Source: an uncultured Lachnospiraceae bacterium (GTDB lineage Bacteria; Bacillota; Clostridia; Lachnospirales; Lachnospiraceae). From it: a DNA stretch of 46,324 nt. The position numbers and the translations under genes were made by a program. The stretch is from NCBI GenBank assembly GCA_946623875.1, contig CAMORO010000009.1:1-46324 (forward strand), in the 5' to 3' direction. This document shows positions 1 through 11,200 of the stretch, piece after piece; within the stretch, counting starts at the first letter, position 1; each line of letters begins with the position of its first letter. A model generated the notes under the pieces. It was given only the letters and a program-made list of their open reading frames with translations. It was not told the DNA's origin and did not search any database.

Positions 1-84
1 CTAAGTACAAATTGAGGTAATGATTTTATGACAGTAAGGTGGAATCATGGCTTGTGAGCCAATTACCGGAGGAAATTCGCAATT

Positions 85-357
85 TTATGACGTGATCTTA
101 TGTGATTGGAACTGATCGTAATTATGTATAAAAACGAAAGCCTGCTCAAGGTTGATGGCATATCCGTGAAGGTAGCTCTCGGACCCAAAGTAAGGCATAC
201 GGTATATGATGATGTTTTCGATATTGTCGATTCCCTTTGACAGTATATTCCAATAGAGTCCGGAATTGTTGGAAAGTAAGGTTATTGTCGACTCGTTCTG
301 ATCGATTATGGAGAAATAATCCGTATCGATGAGCTGGATATCTTTTGCAGTAAACAT
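85..357 (-). CDS. Small protein of unknown function (90 aa)
   Basis: A 90-residue soluble-looking protein that I do not recognise. The start is supported by a GGGAG ribosome site about five bases upstream of ATG, and the frame ends in TAA. It has no signal peptide or membrane segment; it is rich in Asn, Ile and Tyr, and its C-terminal part carries aromatic and His residues (FIHNYDQFQSH). It is transcribed away from the YfhO-family gene, and its upstream region contains a degraded copy of a repeat also found at 42681-42737. No partner gene is visible because the window edge lies just downstream. Expression is inferred only from the ribosome site and an uninterrupted frame. Confidence 0.6.
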   Translation of the reverse strand: MFTAKDIQLIDTDYFSIIDQNESTITLLSNNSGLYWNILSKGIDNIENIIIYRMPYFGSESYLHGYAINLEQAFVFIHNYDQFQSHKITS

Positions 358-630
358 GATAACTCCCGGTATTTGATGAAACCAAAACAGCTAAAATACA
401 AAGTATTATGACAATACCTGTCCTGATCGGTTACTATACTAAATAATAATTACAGATCCTATATATGAGTCACATTATAGCAGACAGAAAGAAAATATGC
501 AATATGATATTTGTATGTAAGATTACGGTTAATATGTGACAGTAGCGCTGCTTTTTGTTTTATTTCTTTACTGCACAGCTCATGTAATGTTATTATAACT
601 ACAAGTACTCTAAAGAATGGGGAAAACGGT
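358..630. other. Divergent intergenic region
   Basis: AT-rich spacer between the divergent genes at 357 and 631. It holds a diverged copy of a repeat (369-434). It also has a weak promoter-like stretch for the + gene: a TATTATAAC box at 591-599 with only a poor -35 around 568-576. I see no terminator or small gene with a convincing ribosome site here. Confidence 0.5.
369..434 (+). repeat. Diverged partial copy of the 42.6-kb repeat element
   Basis: Positions 375-434 align with 42681-42737, the right half of the inverted-repeat element. They share an identical CCAAAACAGC block, then TAC.AAGTATT, TGA, CCTGT.CTGA and a terminal GTTAC. I count about 46 identities over roughly 56 aligned positions, with one 4-base insertion (AATA) here. 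Weaker similarity extends back to about 369. The left half of the element is not present; the start of the gene at 85-357 occupies that side. Confidence 0.55.
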
Positions 631-3216
631 ATGAATAAGTTTAAGCTTTCTGACAGCAAGGGCGCAATATATCTTTGCGCTTTTATCGTGCCTTTTTTGA
701 TGGTGCAGATTTTCTATGCGGTCTGCAGGATATATCCATACGGTCCTTTTTCGATATTGACGGGCGATATGGATCTCGAGTTTGTCAATTTCTATTCCTA
801 TTATCTGAATACCTTCGTTTCAAAAAACGATCATTTTTACATGCTGGCCAAGACCCTTGGAGGCGACTATCCGGGACTTGCGGCATTTCAGTTGCATGAT
901 CCGCTGCTTTTCGTACTCCTGCTTTTTCCGGGTGAGAAGATAGCGGCCGGCGTGGAGCAGTACTTTGCCCTGCAGATATCAGTGGCCGGACTGTGTACAT
1001 CGGTACTGCTTAACGGCAGATATAAAAGATCATGGATGTCCCTGCTGTTTTCTACAGCCTATTCCTTCTGCTCGTTTTTCTTCGGATATCTGGTGCTTAC
1101 CATTTATTTCGGGGCGCTTGCACTGCTTCCTCTTGTTATATATTTCTTTCTTAATGCGCTGGAAGATAAGAAATATGAAATTCCGTATATCGTAGTTACG
1201 GCTCTTTATATTTATATTAATTATCATGTGGGCTTTATGCTCGTTATCTTCCTTATACTTCTGTTTGTTTCCCGTCTGATCGCAGACAGGGAAGTGTTAA
1301 AGAAGCTCCCGATGTTTATACTTTCAGGTGCTACCGTGATCATGCTGGACGGTTATTTCCTTATAAGGACCGGTCTCTCCCTCCTTGGTGAGAAGACAAC
1401 CTCGGGAGCGGATTACGGTATATACAGGAGATTTGCATTTAACCAGTTGTTTGCCAATCTGTTTTCCGGTAGTTCAAGGAATGATCTTATGCCGCTTATC
1501 TACTGCTCCGTGGCAGCGGTGTTCTTTGCACTTATTTATTTTATGTCAAAGGAATACAGCATAAGGGAAAAGCTTGCCAATCTTTTTATTCTGGCTGCGG
1601 TGGCGGTAAGTATGTGGATAAATATACTTGATACCGTATGGCACGGCTTCAACAATCCGGAAGGCTTCTACTGGAGATACGCCTACTTCATAAGCCTTAC
1701 ACTGATCGTTCTGGGTTATAAAGGCTTCATTTTACTTGCATATCGGAGTGATGACAGAAAGAAATCCATAATAAAGGCATTCGTTTCAGCCGGAGTGATC
1801 TATCTGTATATGGTATGGCTGGCAGTATCCGGAAACCACTATATGGATCTTCAAAGACATATCTTAAATGGTGTTATAATCGCGGTGCTCCTTGTGGGGA
1901 CGCTCATGCTTCTTGAACAGAATAAGTTAAGAATACTCGGTCCCCTGCTGCTTCTTGTGATCTCGGCGGCCGATATGATGTACAATGCCAATGTGGTATA
2001 TATGAAGCTTAATTCCAATGACGGACAGCTTCCCGAAATGAGCCGCTTCGTGGAAGATTACACATCGATAAAGGATGTGATCGACAGTGTAAAAGCAGGG
2101 GATCCCGGTATGTACCGGATTGAGAAGGATTTCGACAGGGCGGTAAATGATCCTGCCATGTTTGATTATATAGGTATGTCGCATGACAGTTCATGCGAGA
2201 AGGATGAACTTATCAACTGGCTTAAGAATTTCGGCTTCTGCAAGACGGAATATTACACGTATTATAACGGAGGCAGCACATCCTTTGTTGATATACTGTT
2301 CGGTATCAGGTACTATATCTCGAGGTTTGATGAGACATTGAAGCCTTATGATAAGCTTCCTTATGAGGGAAAATATCATGCATTTGAGAACGGTTATGCG
2401 CTTCCGATGGTTTACAGTGCCCCTGAGGATTTCAGGAATTATGTTTTTGACATCAATAAAAACACCTTTGCAAAGCAGAATGAGATCGCCGCGATGTGGG
2501 GAAGCAAAGAAGATATCTACATCAGGGCTGATACCGCTTTGGAGCTTAAGAATGTCAGGGAGGATGAAGAGGGGCACTATGTACGGACGGCTGATGAGGG
2601 TTATATTGATTATAATATAACCGTCAGCGAGGAAAAGCCGCTGTATCTGTTCTTCGCTGCGCCAGGCAGACAGGGAGCAGAGCTGTACATAAATGATGAG
2701 TATGTGGATCCTTATTTCACCGAAACGCACTGGGGTGTGATCTGTGCGGGAAGATACGGGATGGGTGATACGGTGAAGATCAGCCTTAAGCTTATTGATG
2801 AGGATATATGGATAAATGAAGCGGCATTTTACTATGAGGATGAGGAAGCGATACGTGAATGGAGCAGGCTTGCCGGGTCATTGAACGAAGGTATTGGTGA
2901 ACTTAATGAGATCACCAGTTCGCATCTTACGTTTAATACCAATTTGGCTGAAGACAGGCTGGTCGTGTTGTCTCTTCCGTATGACAGGAGCTTCAGTATA
3001 ACCGTTGACGGTAAGAAGGTGAAGCCGGTTCCTGCGCTCGAAATGCTTATGGGCATAGAAATACCGGCAGGTGAACACAGTGTTGAGATGAGGTATATTC
3101 CAAGAGGTACAGTTGCGGGAGCACTTGTGTCGGCAGCCGGTATCGTGATGTTTGTCATTTTCTTTTGTATAAGGTTCCGCAGGGAACAGTCGTTATCTCA
3201 TAATCATTCCGATTAA
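631..3216 (+). CDS. YfhO-family membrane protein (GT-C type)
   Basis: An 861-residue multi-pass membrane protein of the YfhO family. YfhO proteins in Bacillus and Listeria are linked to glycosylating lipoteichoic acid outside the membrane from lipid-linked sugars. The first ~500 residues are a succession of hydrophobic helices. The last ~350 residues are mostly outside, ending with the typical YfhO tail: a beta domain with VDGKKVKP and IPAGEHSVEMRYIP motifs, then a final helix (about 845-856). I chose ATG 631 because it is preceded by GGGGAAAACGGT and begins just before the first helix; the frame is open upstream to 511 but lacks a ribosome site there. Its 3' end overlaps the convergent gene by 62 bp. 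The donor and acceptor sugars are not shown by the sequence. Confidence 0.8.
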   Translation: MNKFKLSDSKGAIYLCAFIVPFLMVQIFYAVCRIYPYGPFSILTGDMDLEFVNFYSYYLNTFVSKNDHFYMLAKTLGGDYPGLAAFQLHDPLLFVLLLFPGEKIAAGVEQYFALQISVAGLCTSVLLNGRYKRSWMSLLFSTAYSFCSFFFGYLVLTIYFGALALLPLVIYFFLNALEDKKYEIPYIVVTALYIYINYHVGFMLVIFLILLFVSRLIADREVLKKLPMFILSGATVIMLDGYFLIRTGLSLLGEKTTSGADYGIYRRFAFNQLFANLFSGSSRNDLMPLIYCSVAAVFFALIYFMSKEYSIREKLANLFILAAVAVSMWINILDTVWHGFNNPEGFYWRYAYFISLTLIVLGYKGFILLAYRSDDRKKSIIKAFVSAGVIYLYMVWLAVSGNHYMDLQRHILNGVIIAVLLVGTLMLLEQNKLRILGPLLLLVISAADMMYNANVVYMKLNSNDGQLPEMSRFVEDYTSIKDVIDSVKAGDPGMYRIEKDFDRAVNDPAMFDYIGMSHDSSCEKDELINWLKNFGFCKTEYYTYYNGGSTSFVDILFGIRYYISRFDETLKPYDKLPYEGKYHAFENGYALPMVYSAPEDFRNYVFDINKNTFAKQNEIAAMWGSKEDIYIRADTALELKNVREDEEGHYVRTADEGYIDYNITVSEEKPLYLFFAAPGRQGAELYINDEYVDPYFTETHWGVICAGRYGMGDTVKISLKLIDEDIWINEAAFYYEDEEAIREWSRLAGSLNEGIGELNEITSSHLTFNTNLAEDRLVVLSLPYDRSFSITVDGKKVKPVPALEMLMGIEIPAGEHSVEMRYIPRGTVAGALVSAAGIVMFVIFFCIRFRREQSLSHNHSD

Positions 3217-4942
3217 CGTAATCAAGCAGATAACCGCCGATCTCGTTCTCGTTGGGAGCGGGGTCGGCTTCTATATCCCCGCAGCTTAAGTAGCTTCCGT
3301 ACTCATCATTCAGAACAAGGATCATATCGGGATATCTGTCGGGATTCATATTGTAGTACGGCTCTAGGCGTTCACTGTTAAACGGAGTCCGCCAGGTAGT
3401 CGGCGCGGCACATTTAAGGTCTGTGCACATATATCCGAACGGCAGGATCCTGGTAATAAAGATAGTACCTGTGCCGCTTCCTGTATTTTCAAGGTTCCCG
3501 CTCCGGCAGTATTTGTTGATCGTAGAAGTGACTACATTGTAGGCAACGTAATGATCTGCCGTTGTATATAATCCCTTGGCCGGTCCGTATGATATCTTAA
3601 AGTTGAGCATCTGTACCGGTGCATCGCGGTAGATGTTCACGAGCCTTAAAGTCATTGTCTGAACCAGGCAGACGCAGATGATCGCTGTACTGCACACGAG
3701 AAATACAGATCCGGTTTTCTTTATCGGAAGCATTTCCTTTGCGAACTGTTCAAGGATCAGGATGCAGCCGATGCTTGAAATAAAATGTCCCATAGACAGT
3801 ACATACAGATATCCGTTTGAAGAGTAGCTGTATACGAGTGAAAATATAAATCCGCTGAGTACCAGAGTGCAGAAAAGCTTCATATCCTTCTTCTTAAGCA
3901 TGAAAAAGAGAGGAAGTGTAAACAGACAGAGGGCTGTCTGGATGTATCCGGTATGTCCCAGCGAACATATGAACAGATCTATGAACAGGATCACGTCCGC
4001 AATGAAGATAAGAAAATAAAATGTATTGTTCCTGAAACGCTTGTCAAAGGATGCTGCAAAAGTAACGATCACGAGTATGTATGCGGCATATGCTCCGTAC
4101 CCGAACACCTCGTTTATTCCGATGAAAAATTTCTGTAAGGGATAGATGAGGCTGGTTCCGTGTTCCTCATCACTCAGGACATAAGGTACTGCCCGGAAGA
4201 AATCGGAGAGCGAAACCGTGCACAGAAGGTAGATGAAAAATAATACCGCCGGTATCGCTATTCCGATAAAGGTGTATTTCAGTATTTCCCGGAGACGGGA
4301 ACTGTCTGCTGCCTGTGCAGCTTCGTTCCCTTTTGCCAAGCGCCCGGATCTGTATATTATGATACCTGCCACGATGATGACTGCCAGCCATGCAAGGCTG
4401 AGTGTCGGCAGGCTCAGTACACTGAGTGCAAACAGTATGCCGGAAATGATCAGATGATTTCTGTTCAGGCTCTTGAAGTAATGGTAAACAAGAAGCATGG
4501 ACATAAGAAACAACTGAACCGACATCGTGTAGTATGACATGGTTGCTATGTTCAGATGGGTATAGAACATCAGGCTCATTGAGCATGCCAGAGAGGTAAA
4601 TACGGAGGCATGCTGTTTGAGAATGTTGAACATGATAACTGAATTCACTGTACTCATTACCACGAATACTATCCTGAAATAAAGGAGAACCCCTGTGTTG
4701 CTGCCCATGATGAGATAATACAGGGCATAGAAGGGAAGAAGGATGACGGATGAGAGTTGTGTCGGAAACCATTCGTGTTTGAAAATGGCGTCACCTGTAA
4801 AGAAACGGTGAACAGTTGAAAAATAGAAGGTCTCATCTGACCAGCAGAAGCTGTACATGCCCCTTATCAGCAGGATCAGTGCACTTAAGGCTATTATAAT
4901 ATAAGGGTAGCATGTGTTGATTTTCTTTAGTGCGTTTTTCAT
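3155..4942 (-). CDS. Multi-pass GT-C-like membrane protein
   Basis: A 595-residue protein with about 11-13 predicted membrane helices and a soluble extracytoplasmic C-terminal part (roughly the last 130 residues). The first external loop carries an acidic motif, FCWSDETFYFS, at about residue 32-42. This placement matches GT-C glycosyltransferases (ArnT/PMT type), which keep catalytic Asp/Glu residues in loop 1. The start has a CCGGAG ribosome site 8 bases upstream. It is convergent with the YfhO gene and divergent from the dehydrogenase gene. I infer transfer of a sugar from a polyprenyl-phosphate donor to a cell-surface glycan; substrate unknown. It could also be a polymerase or transporter-like membrane protein, since no domain name is certain. 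Confidence 0.6.
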   Translation of the reverse strand: MKNALKKINTCYPYIIIALSALILLIRGMYSFCWSDETFYFSTVHRFFTGDAIFKHEWFPTQLSSVILLPFYALYYLIMGSNTGVLLYFRIVFVVMSTVNSVIMFNILKQHASVFTSLACSMSLMFYTHLNIATMSYYTMSVQLFLMSMLLVYHYFKSLNRNHLIISGILFALSVLSLPTLSLAWLAVIIVAGIIIYRSGRLAKGNEAAQAADSSRLREILKYTFIGIAIPAVLFFIYLLCTVSLSDFFRAVPYVLSDEEHGTSLIYPLQKFFIGINEVFGYGAYAAYILVIVTFAASFDKRFRNNTFYFLIFIADVILFIDLFICSLGHTGYIQTALCLFTLPLFFMLKKKDMKLFCTLVLSGFIFSLVYSYSSNGYLYVLSMGHFISSIGCILILEQFAKEMLPIKKTGSVFLVCSTAIICVCLVQTMTLRLVNIYRDAPVQMLNFKISYGPAKGLYTTADHYVAYNVVTSTINKYCRSGNLENTGSGTGTIFITRILPFGYMCTDLKCAAPTTWRTPFNSERLEPYYNMNPDRYPDMILVLNDEYGSYLSCGDIEADPAPNENEIGGYLLDYVNRNDYEITTVPCGTLYKRK

Positions 4943-5091
4943 ATTTCAAACTCCGGTTTTTCTTTTTTTAAATATGTGGTATATTATGATGGATTGCATG
5001 ATACTGAAACATACCTGTTTGGAACAGTAAAATTATATCATAAACATATCATTTATTCCAACAGAGATAATAATGCAAAGGGGAAACGGTC

Positions 5092-6411
5092 ATGGATCTT
5101 TATGAGAAAATCAGGGCGGGCGAGGAAAAGATCGCTCTAGTGGGCCTCGGATATGTCGGTATGCCGATAGCGGTTGCCTTTGCGAGGCAGGTTAAGGTTA
5201 TAGGATTTGATCTCAATGAAGAGAAGATCAACAGGTACAGGAGCGGTGTTGATCCGACTCAGGAGGTAGGGGATGAAGTGATATCAACGACGACGGTTGA
5301 TTTCACATGCGATCCGGCAAGGCTTAAGGAAGCAAGGTTTCACATCGTAGCCGTGCCTACTCCGATCAATCTTGACAAGACTCCCGATCTGCACCCGGTC
5401 GAATCCGCCAGCAGGATACTGGGGAAGAATTTGACAAAAGGGTCGATCGTCGTATATGAATCAACTGTTTATCCCGGTGTTACCGAGGATGTGTGCGTTC
5501 CCATTCTGGAAGAGGAATCGGGGCTTAAATGCGGAGTTGATTTCAAGGTGGGTTATTCACCGGAGAGGATAAATCCCGGTGATAAGCAGCACAGGCTTGA
5601 GAATATAAAGAAGATTGTTTCGGGGATGGATGATGATACTCTCGATCAGGTGGCAAAGGTATATGAACTGGTCATAGAGGCGGGCGTCCACAGGGCCGGA
5701 AGCATCAGGGTGGCCGAGGCTGCCAAGGTCGTTGAGAATTCTCAGAGGGACATAAATATAGCGTTTATAAATGAGCTGGCCATGGCTTTTGACAAAATGG
5801 GTATAGATACGAGTGAAGTCATCGATGCCATGAATACCAAGTGGAACGCTCTTGGCTTCAGGCCGGGACTTGTCGGAGGGCACTGTATAGGAGTCGATCC
5901 GTACTATTTCATTTATGAGGCAGAGAAGCTGGGATATCATTCGAGGCTTATTTCGTCGGGAAGACAGATAAATGATGATATGCCGGCCTTTGTCGGTGAT
6001 AATATAATCAAATATCTCGTGCTTGCCAATAAACAGGTGAGACAGGCCAAGGTGGTCTTCTTCGGAGTCACATTTAAGGAAAACTGCCCCGATGTTCGTA
6101 ATTCGAAGGTTATCGAAGTCGTTAAGCATCTTGAACAGTATATGATACGTCCGGTTCTTGTCGATCCCAGAGCAGATGCGGAGGATGTTAAAAAGAGCTA
6201 CGGATATGAGCTGTCAGACATTAGTGAGGCGGGCGGCGCGGACTGTATCGTGCTTGCCGTAGCGCATGATGAATACAAAGCGATGAGCCTGGATCAGTGG
6301 AACGGCTTCTTCGGAAACTGTTCGAATGACGAGAAGGTCATTATAGATATTAAGTCAATCCTTGACAGGAACGAGGCTGTGGCCGGAGGCTACAGGTATT
6401 GGAGATTGTAG
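5092..6411 (+). CDS. UDP-N-acetylhexosamine 6-dehydrogenase (TviB/WbpO-like)
   Basis: A cytosolic NAD-dependent nucleotide-sugar dehydrogenase that oxidises the C6 hydroxyl of a UDP-sugar to a uronic acid. The 439-residue length is normal. The N-terminal Rossmann motif GLGYVG is at residues 18-23, the linker helix motif follows SPERINPGDK, and the catalytic cysteine is Cys265 in GGHCIGVDPYYF. The SPERINPGDK form is typical of the branch using UDP-GlcNAc or UDP-GalNAc (TviB, WbpO) rather than UDP-glucose, so I infer a 2-acetamido-uronic acid product. The ribosome site is AAGGGGAAACGGTC. The next gene starts one base after the stop, so the two are probably translationally coupled. Confidence 0.9.
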   Translation: MDLYEKIRAGEEKIALVGLGYVGMPIAVAFARQVKVIGFDLNEEKINRYRSGVDPTQEVGDEVISTTTVDFTCDPARLKEARFHIVAVPTPINLDKTPDLHPVESASRILGKNLTKGSIVVYESTVYPGVTEDVCVPILEEESGLKCGVDFKVGYSPERINPGDKQHRLENIKKIVSGMDDDTLDQVAKVYELVIEAGVHRAGSIRVAEAAKVVENSQRDINIAFINELAMAFDKMGIDTSEVIDAMNTKWNALGFRPGLVGGHCIGVDPYYFIYEAEKLGYHSRLISSGRQINDDMPAFVGDNIIKYLVLANKQVRQAKVVFFGVTFKENCPDVRNSKVIEVVKHLEQYMIRPVLVDPRADAEDVKKSYGYELSDISEAGGADCIVLAVAHDEYKAMSLDQWNGFFGNCSNDEKVIIDIKSILDRNEAVAGGYRYWRL

Positions 6412-6412
6412 G

Positions 6413-7195
6413 ATGTTATTGGTAAATGCGGATGATTTCGGGAAGAACGAAGAGATAAACAGGGCAGTATGTGAGGCATTTGAAAAGGGCTACATCAATT
6501 CGGCCACTCTTATGACAAATATGCCCGGAGCCCATGAAGCATATAAGCTTGCGAAGGACAACGGATTTGCGGACAGGGTCGGGATACACCTTAATATAAC
6601 TGAGGGTATGCCGCTTACGGAGGGGATCAGGAACAATCCGCTTATCTGTTCCGCTGACGGAAGCTTTAATGCGGCGTTTTATCACAATACGAAATACAGA
6701 CTGTATATGGATCGTCAGTCGATAGACAGGATAAAAGAGGAGCTGGATGCGCAGATAGGACTGTTTCTTGAAATGGGATTTACCCTTCTTCATATAGATT
6801 CGCATCATCATGTACATACCAATTATCCCGTGTACCGGGCCCTTAAGGAGCTTGGAGGGAAATATGATTATGAGTATATCAGGCTGTCAAGGAATCTGTA
6901 TAAAGGCGGAAATCCCGTTAACGGGATATACAAAGGTATGTATAATGCGAATGTAAAGAGGCTTGCACGCCATACTTCGGGGTATTTTGGGGATTACAGG
7001 GATCTGATGGGGTATTTCGGACTCGATCATGCAAGGATGTCTGACAGAATGCGCGGTTCATCCGGGCAGACAGATGTTTTCTTTGAGAAAAATGATGTTG
7101 AGATAATGGTCCATCCTATGTATGACAATTCAGGAAAACTCACAGATACCGATATTCCGATGGACGAGCAGGATATCATACATTCTTGCCATTAA
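6413..7195 (+). CDS. YdjC/ChbG-family carbohydrate deacetylase
   Basis: A 260-residue metal-dependent deacetylase of the YdjC/ChbG family, which removes N-acetyl groups from chito-oligosaccharides or related sugars. The N-terminal NADDFG motif supplies the aspartates, and His ligands are seen in GIHLNITEG and in DSHHHVH. I start it at ATG 6413, one base after the upstream TAG, with GGAG about 10 bases upstream; the open frame begins earlier but overlaps the dehydrogenase. Pairing with a UDP-acetamido-sugar dehydrogenase suggests it acts on an acetamido sugar of the same polymer (inference). Its 3' end overlaps the -35 box of the promoter driving rfbA. Confidence 0.85.
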   Translation: MLLVNADDFGKNEEINRAVCEAFEKGYINSATLMTNMPGAHEAYKLAKDNGFADRVGIHLNITEGMPLTEGIRNNPLICSADGSFNAAFYHNTKYRLYMDRQSIDRIKEELDAQIGLFLEMGFTLLHIDSHHHVHTNYPVYRALKELGGKYDYEYIRLSRNLYKGGNPVNGIYKGMYNANVKRLARHTSGYFGDYRDLMGYFGLDHARMSDRMRGSSGQTDVFFEKNDVEIMVHPMYDNSGKLTDTDIPMDEQDIIHSCH

Positions 7196-7214
7196 TTATG
7201 TTTAATGATATAAT
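7186..7214 (+). promoter_or_regulatory. Sigma-A-type promoter for the rfbA polysaccharide run
   Basis: TTGCCA (7186-7191) and a perfect TATAAT (7209-7214) are separated by exactly 17 bases. The -35 box lies across the stop codon of the deacetylase gene. It would give a leader of about 80 bases before the rfbA start, which has its own AGGAG ribosome site. Confidence 0.75.
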
Positions 7215-7303
7215 TTTAACGATTATGAGTATCGGAAGGGGATAGTATGCCCTTTTGATGCTTCTTTGTGTATTGTATAACTATTTCGAGAGGAGTATGT
7301 CCG

Positions 7304-8173
<870 letters not shown>

Positions 8174-8227
8174 ATCATAAAGAGGGGATTTTACCGATAA
8201 GGGGTAGAAGCTTTAAAGGGAAAAGAA

Positions 8228-11200
8228 ATGGGTAGTAACAGGAAAGATAACAACAATAACGGGAAAAAGCAGGTCAATTACACATCGGTTGACTGGAATG
8301 AATACAGGGTCAACAAAGGCACGGACGGGTCTAAAGCCGGGAATTTCAGGGTTGACGGAGCTGCTGATGATGTTTTTGATGAACGTATATTCAGGGGAAT
8401 TGACGAGATAAACGACAGTCTTGCCAAGGGAATTTCCGCAGATGTGAATAATCAGAGAAACACCGGATCCGGAAGTAGGAAGTCCAAAGGCAGAAAGAAG
8501 TCTTTAAATACCAAGCTTGAAGAAATAAACAGGGAAAAAGCCAAAAAGGACAGATCCAGGAAAGAAAAGGCCGAACTGGACATACTTGAAAAGAACATTA
8601 TTGAGATCACGTCCGGAAGCCATGATGATTTTCTGGCGGGCGCTGTTGAGATCGTAAATAAGGCGCTTGAAGAGAAGGCAGGCAAGGAGCGTCTGGAAGA
8701 TACCGATGTAAACGGAACCTTTGAGCTGCCCAAGCTGGACATACATTTCGGTGATACTGCCGAACTTAAGAATATAAGGGATGCCATAGAAGGCACGGAT
8801 TTTAGCAAGATGCTGGATGAGAAGGATCAGAAAGAGGGTATCGATCCCGGTTTCTTTGATGATCCCGGACTTTCCGAGGAGGCATTTCATAAGGATGAAA
8901 CACACAGAAAGAACGGGCAGGTCAGGAAGGCAGATCAGACCTCATCAATAAAGGAGCCTGCGACTTCTGTAAACAGAACCGAAAAGTCAGCCGCAGACAG
9001 ACGGAAGGAAACACCGGTAAAGAAACGTGATGAGTCGGTTTTAAAGGATGAAGTTATACTTGCCATAAATAAACAGGCCGAGGCATTTACGGGTAATGCA
9101 GAAATACTCGCGATCAAGAAGGAAGCCGAGGCACTTATAAATGATGATGATATTTCATCGATCAAGGAGCAGATCGGATTACCCGAGAGTAAATCTGATC
9201 AGAAACGCGTTAAGAAACAGGCGGAATCACCTGAAAAGAAAACCGAAGAGAAGCGTGTAAGGAAGCAGGAGGAATCACCTGAAAAGAAAACCGAAGAGAG
9301 GCGTATAAGGAAGCAGGAGGAATTACCTGAAAGGAAAACCGAAGAGAGGCGTGTAAGGAAGCAGGAGGAATTACCTGAAAGCAAACCCGAAGACAGACGT
9401 GCCGGGAAGAAACAGGAGGAGTTACCCGCAAGGAAACGTTCGAAGAGACCTGAAGAAGACATGCTCGTTGCCGCTGCGGAGGAAAAGCGCAGCGAAAAGC
9501 CTGTTATCAAGAAGAAAAAAGCCGTTTCGGATGAACCTTCACAGGCAAAGGAGAGCTCAAAGAAAAAGGGAAAAACCGGGTCGGCAAAGAATAATGCCGA
9601 AGAAAAGGTGATCATCAGGTCGGACGAACTTTCGGAGGATAAGAAGGAACGCAGAGCCTTAAAGAAAAAGAAGAAAAACAGAGAAAAAGCTGCTGAAGGA
9701 ACAAGGAAGCCGGAGATCAAAGCTGCAAATAAGGACGCCGTTAAGAAGACAGCCGGCGATAATGGCAGGAATGCACCTTCGGCGGCAGGCGATAAAAAGA
9801 TTAAAAACGCAAAGGCCGGTAAGAAAGGCATCTCTGATTTCAGGGCTAAATCAGCAGATTGGAAGGATAAAGAAACAATTAAAAAGACTGCAAAGAAGGT
9901 AACCTTTGCAGAGAGAAAGAAAGCATTTTCGGCAAGGCTCAGGAATGTCACACCGTTACAGTGGACGATAGCTGCAATGGCACTGATCATCTTTGTTTCG
10001 GGGATCATGACATCTGCTGTTTATGCGAATTATCAGGGCGAGCAGAATAAAAAGATCGCGCTTTCAAACCTTAATCAGTACAGGGAGGATGACAGTTACA
10101 CCGCTGCGGTTGAAAGTGTGACCCGGGAGATGCTGCCCGAGGTGACGGAGGAACCAGAAGAGATTCAGGCCAGGATGCTGTCGCTTGAAATGTCATCTGT
10201 TGAAAAGGATTTGAAGATCAGGCTTGTGGATGATGAGGACAACCTGGTAAGGGATGTTACCTGGAGCGTTACCGTAAAGGAAGATGAGGGTGAGGATGCG
10301 TCAGATCCGTCAGATGAAGGGGATGATGAGACATCGCAGGGTGAGGTATATGAAGATGACGATCTGGATGGTGTCATCTACATTACGGATATAGCAGCCG
10401 GTGAATATGCGGTTACTCTTAATCCCAGCGAGTCACTGGCAGATTACATACTTCCTCAGGAAAAACAGTTGGTTTCCGTAAAGGCAACCATTGAATACAA
10501 GGTTATCGCAAATATAAGGGACGAGATCAAAACAGAGAAGGAAGTAAATGTAGCGCTGGAGGATCCGAACGGTAATCAGGCGGCGGATGTCGAGACCGCA
10601 CCTCCCGCGAGCAATGATACAGTCGAATGGGTGGAATCATCCAAGACAGCTAACGGAGAGGAATTTGTCGAAGCTACTCCGGATCTTAGCAAGACCGCGG
10701 TTTCGGTTAAAAAGGACAGTGGCTTCATGACGGCTCTTGGCAATATCGGAAGAAATACGAGAACGTCATTTGCGAAAGCTTCTGTTCTCGGATTTAAGAT
10801 GCCAATGGGTTATCTGGTGGCGGAAAATGAGAACATTGACAGCAACGAGACTGACATAGCGGCACCTAAGCCCACAGAGGCACCTGCACCTACGGAAGCA
10901 CCTGCACCTACAGAGGCACCGGCACCCACAGAGGCGCCTAAGCCTACGGAAGCACCGGCGCCCACGGAAGCACCTAAGCCGACAGAGGCACCAAAGCCCA
11001 CGGAGGCACCGGCACCCACGGAGGCGCCTAAGCCGACAGAGGCACCCAAGCCAACGCCAACGCCTGCCCCTACTCCGACACCGACACCTACGGGAGGAGA
11101 TCTTCTGTTGGATAATCCTGCATCAGGCAATTTACTGGATACAGGATCAAAGACAAAAGAGGACGGAAGTCTGTCAATATCAGGGCCTTCGTCAGTCGTG

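Noticed and set aside
511-630. N-terminal extension of the YfhO-family gene (open frame from 511)
   Set aside because: No ribosome site at 511, atypical residues, and ATG 631 has a good site directly before the first membrane helix.
2191-2730. 179-codon - strand frame inside the YfhO gene
   Set aside because: Shadow of a well-supported + strand gene; no ribosome site or recognisable domain.
5557-6129. 190-codon - strand frame inside the dehydrogenase gene
   Set aside because: The + strand encodes a highly conserved enzyme with all motifs in place; the opposite frame has no independent support.
9199-10008. Long - strand open frame opposite the GH25 gene (269 codons)
   Set aside because: It exists because the + strand coding is Lys/Glu-rich and repetitive; the translation is low-complexity Ser/Phe/Leu with no ribosome site. 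The same applies to the frame at 10810-11448 opposite the TEAP linker.
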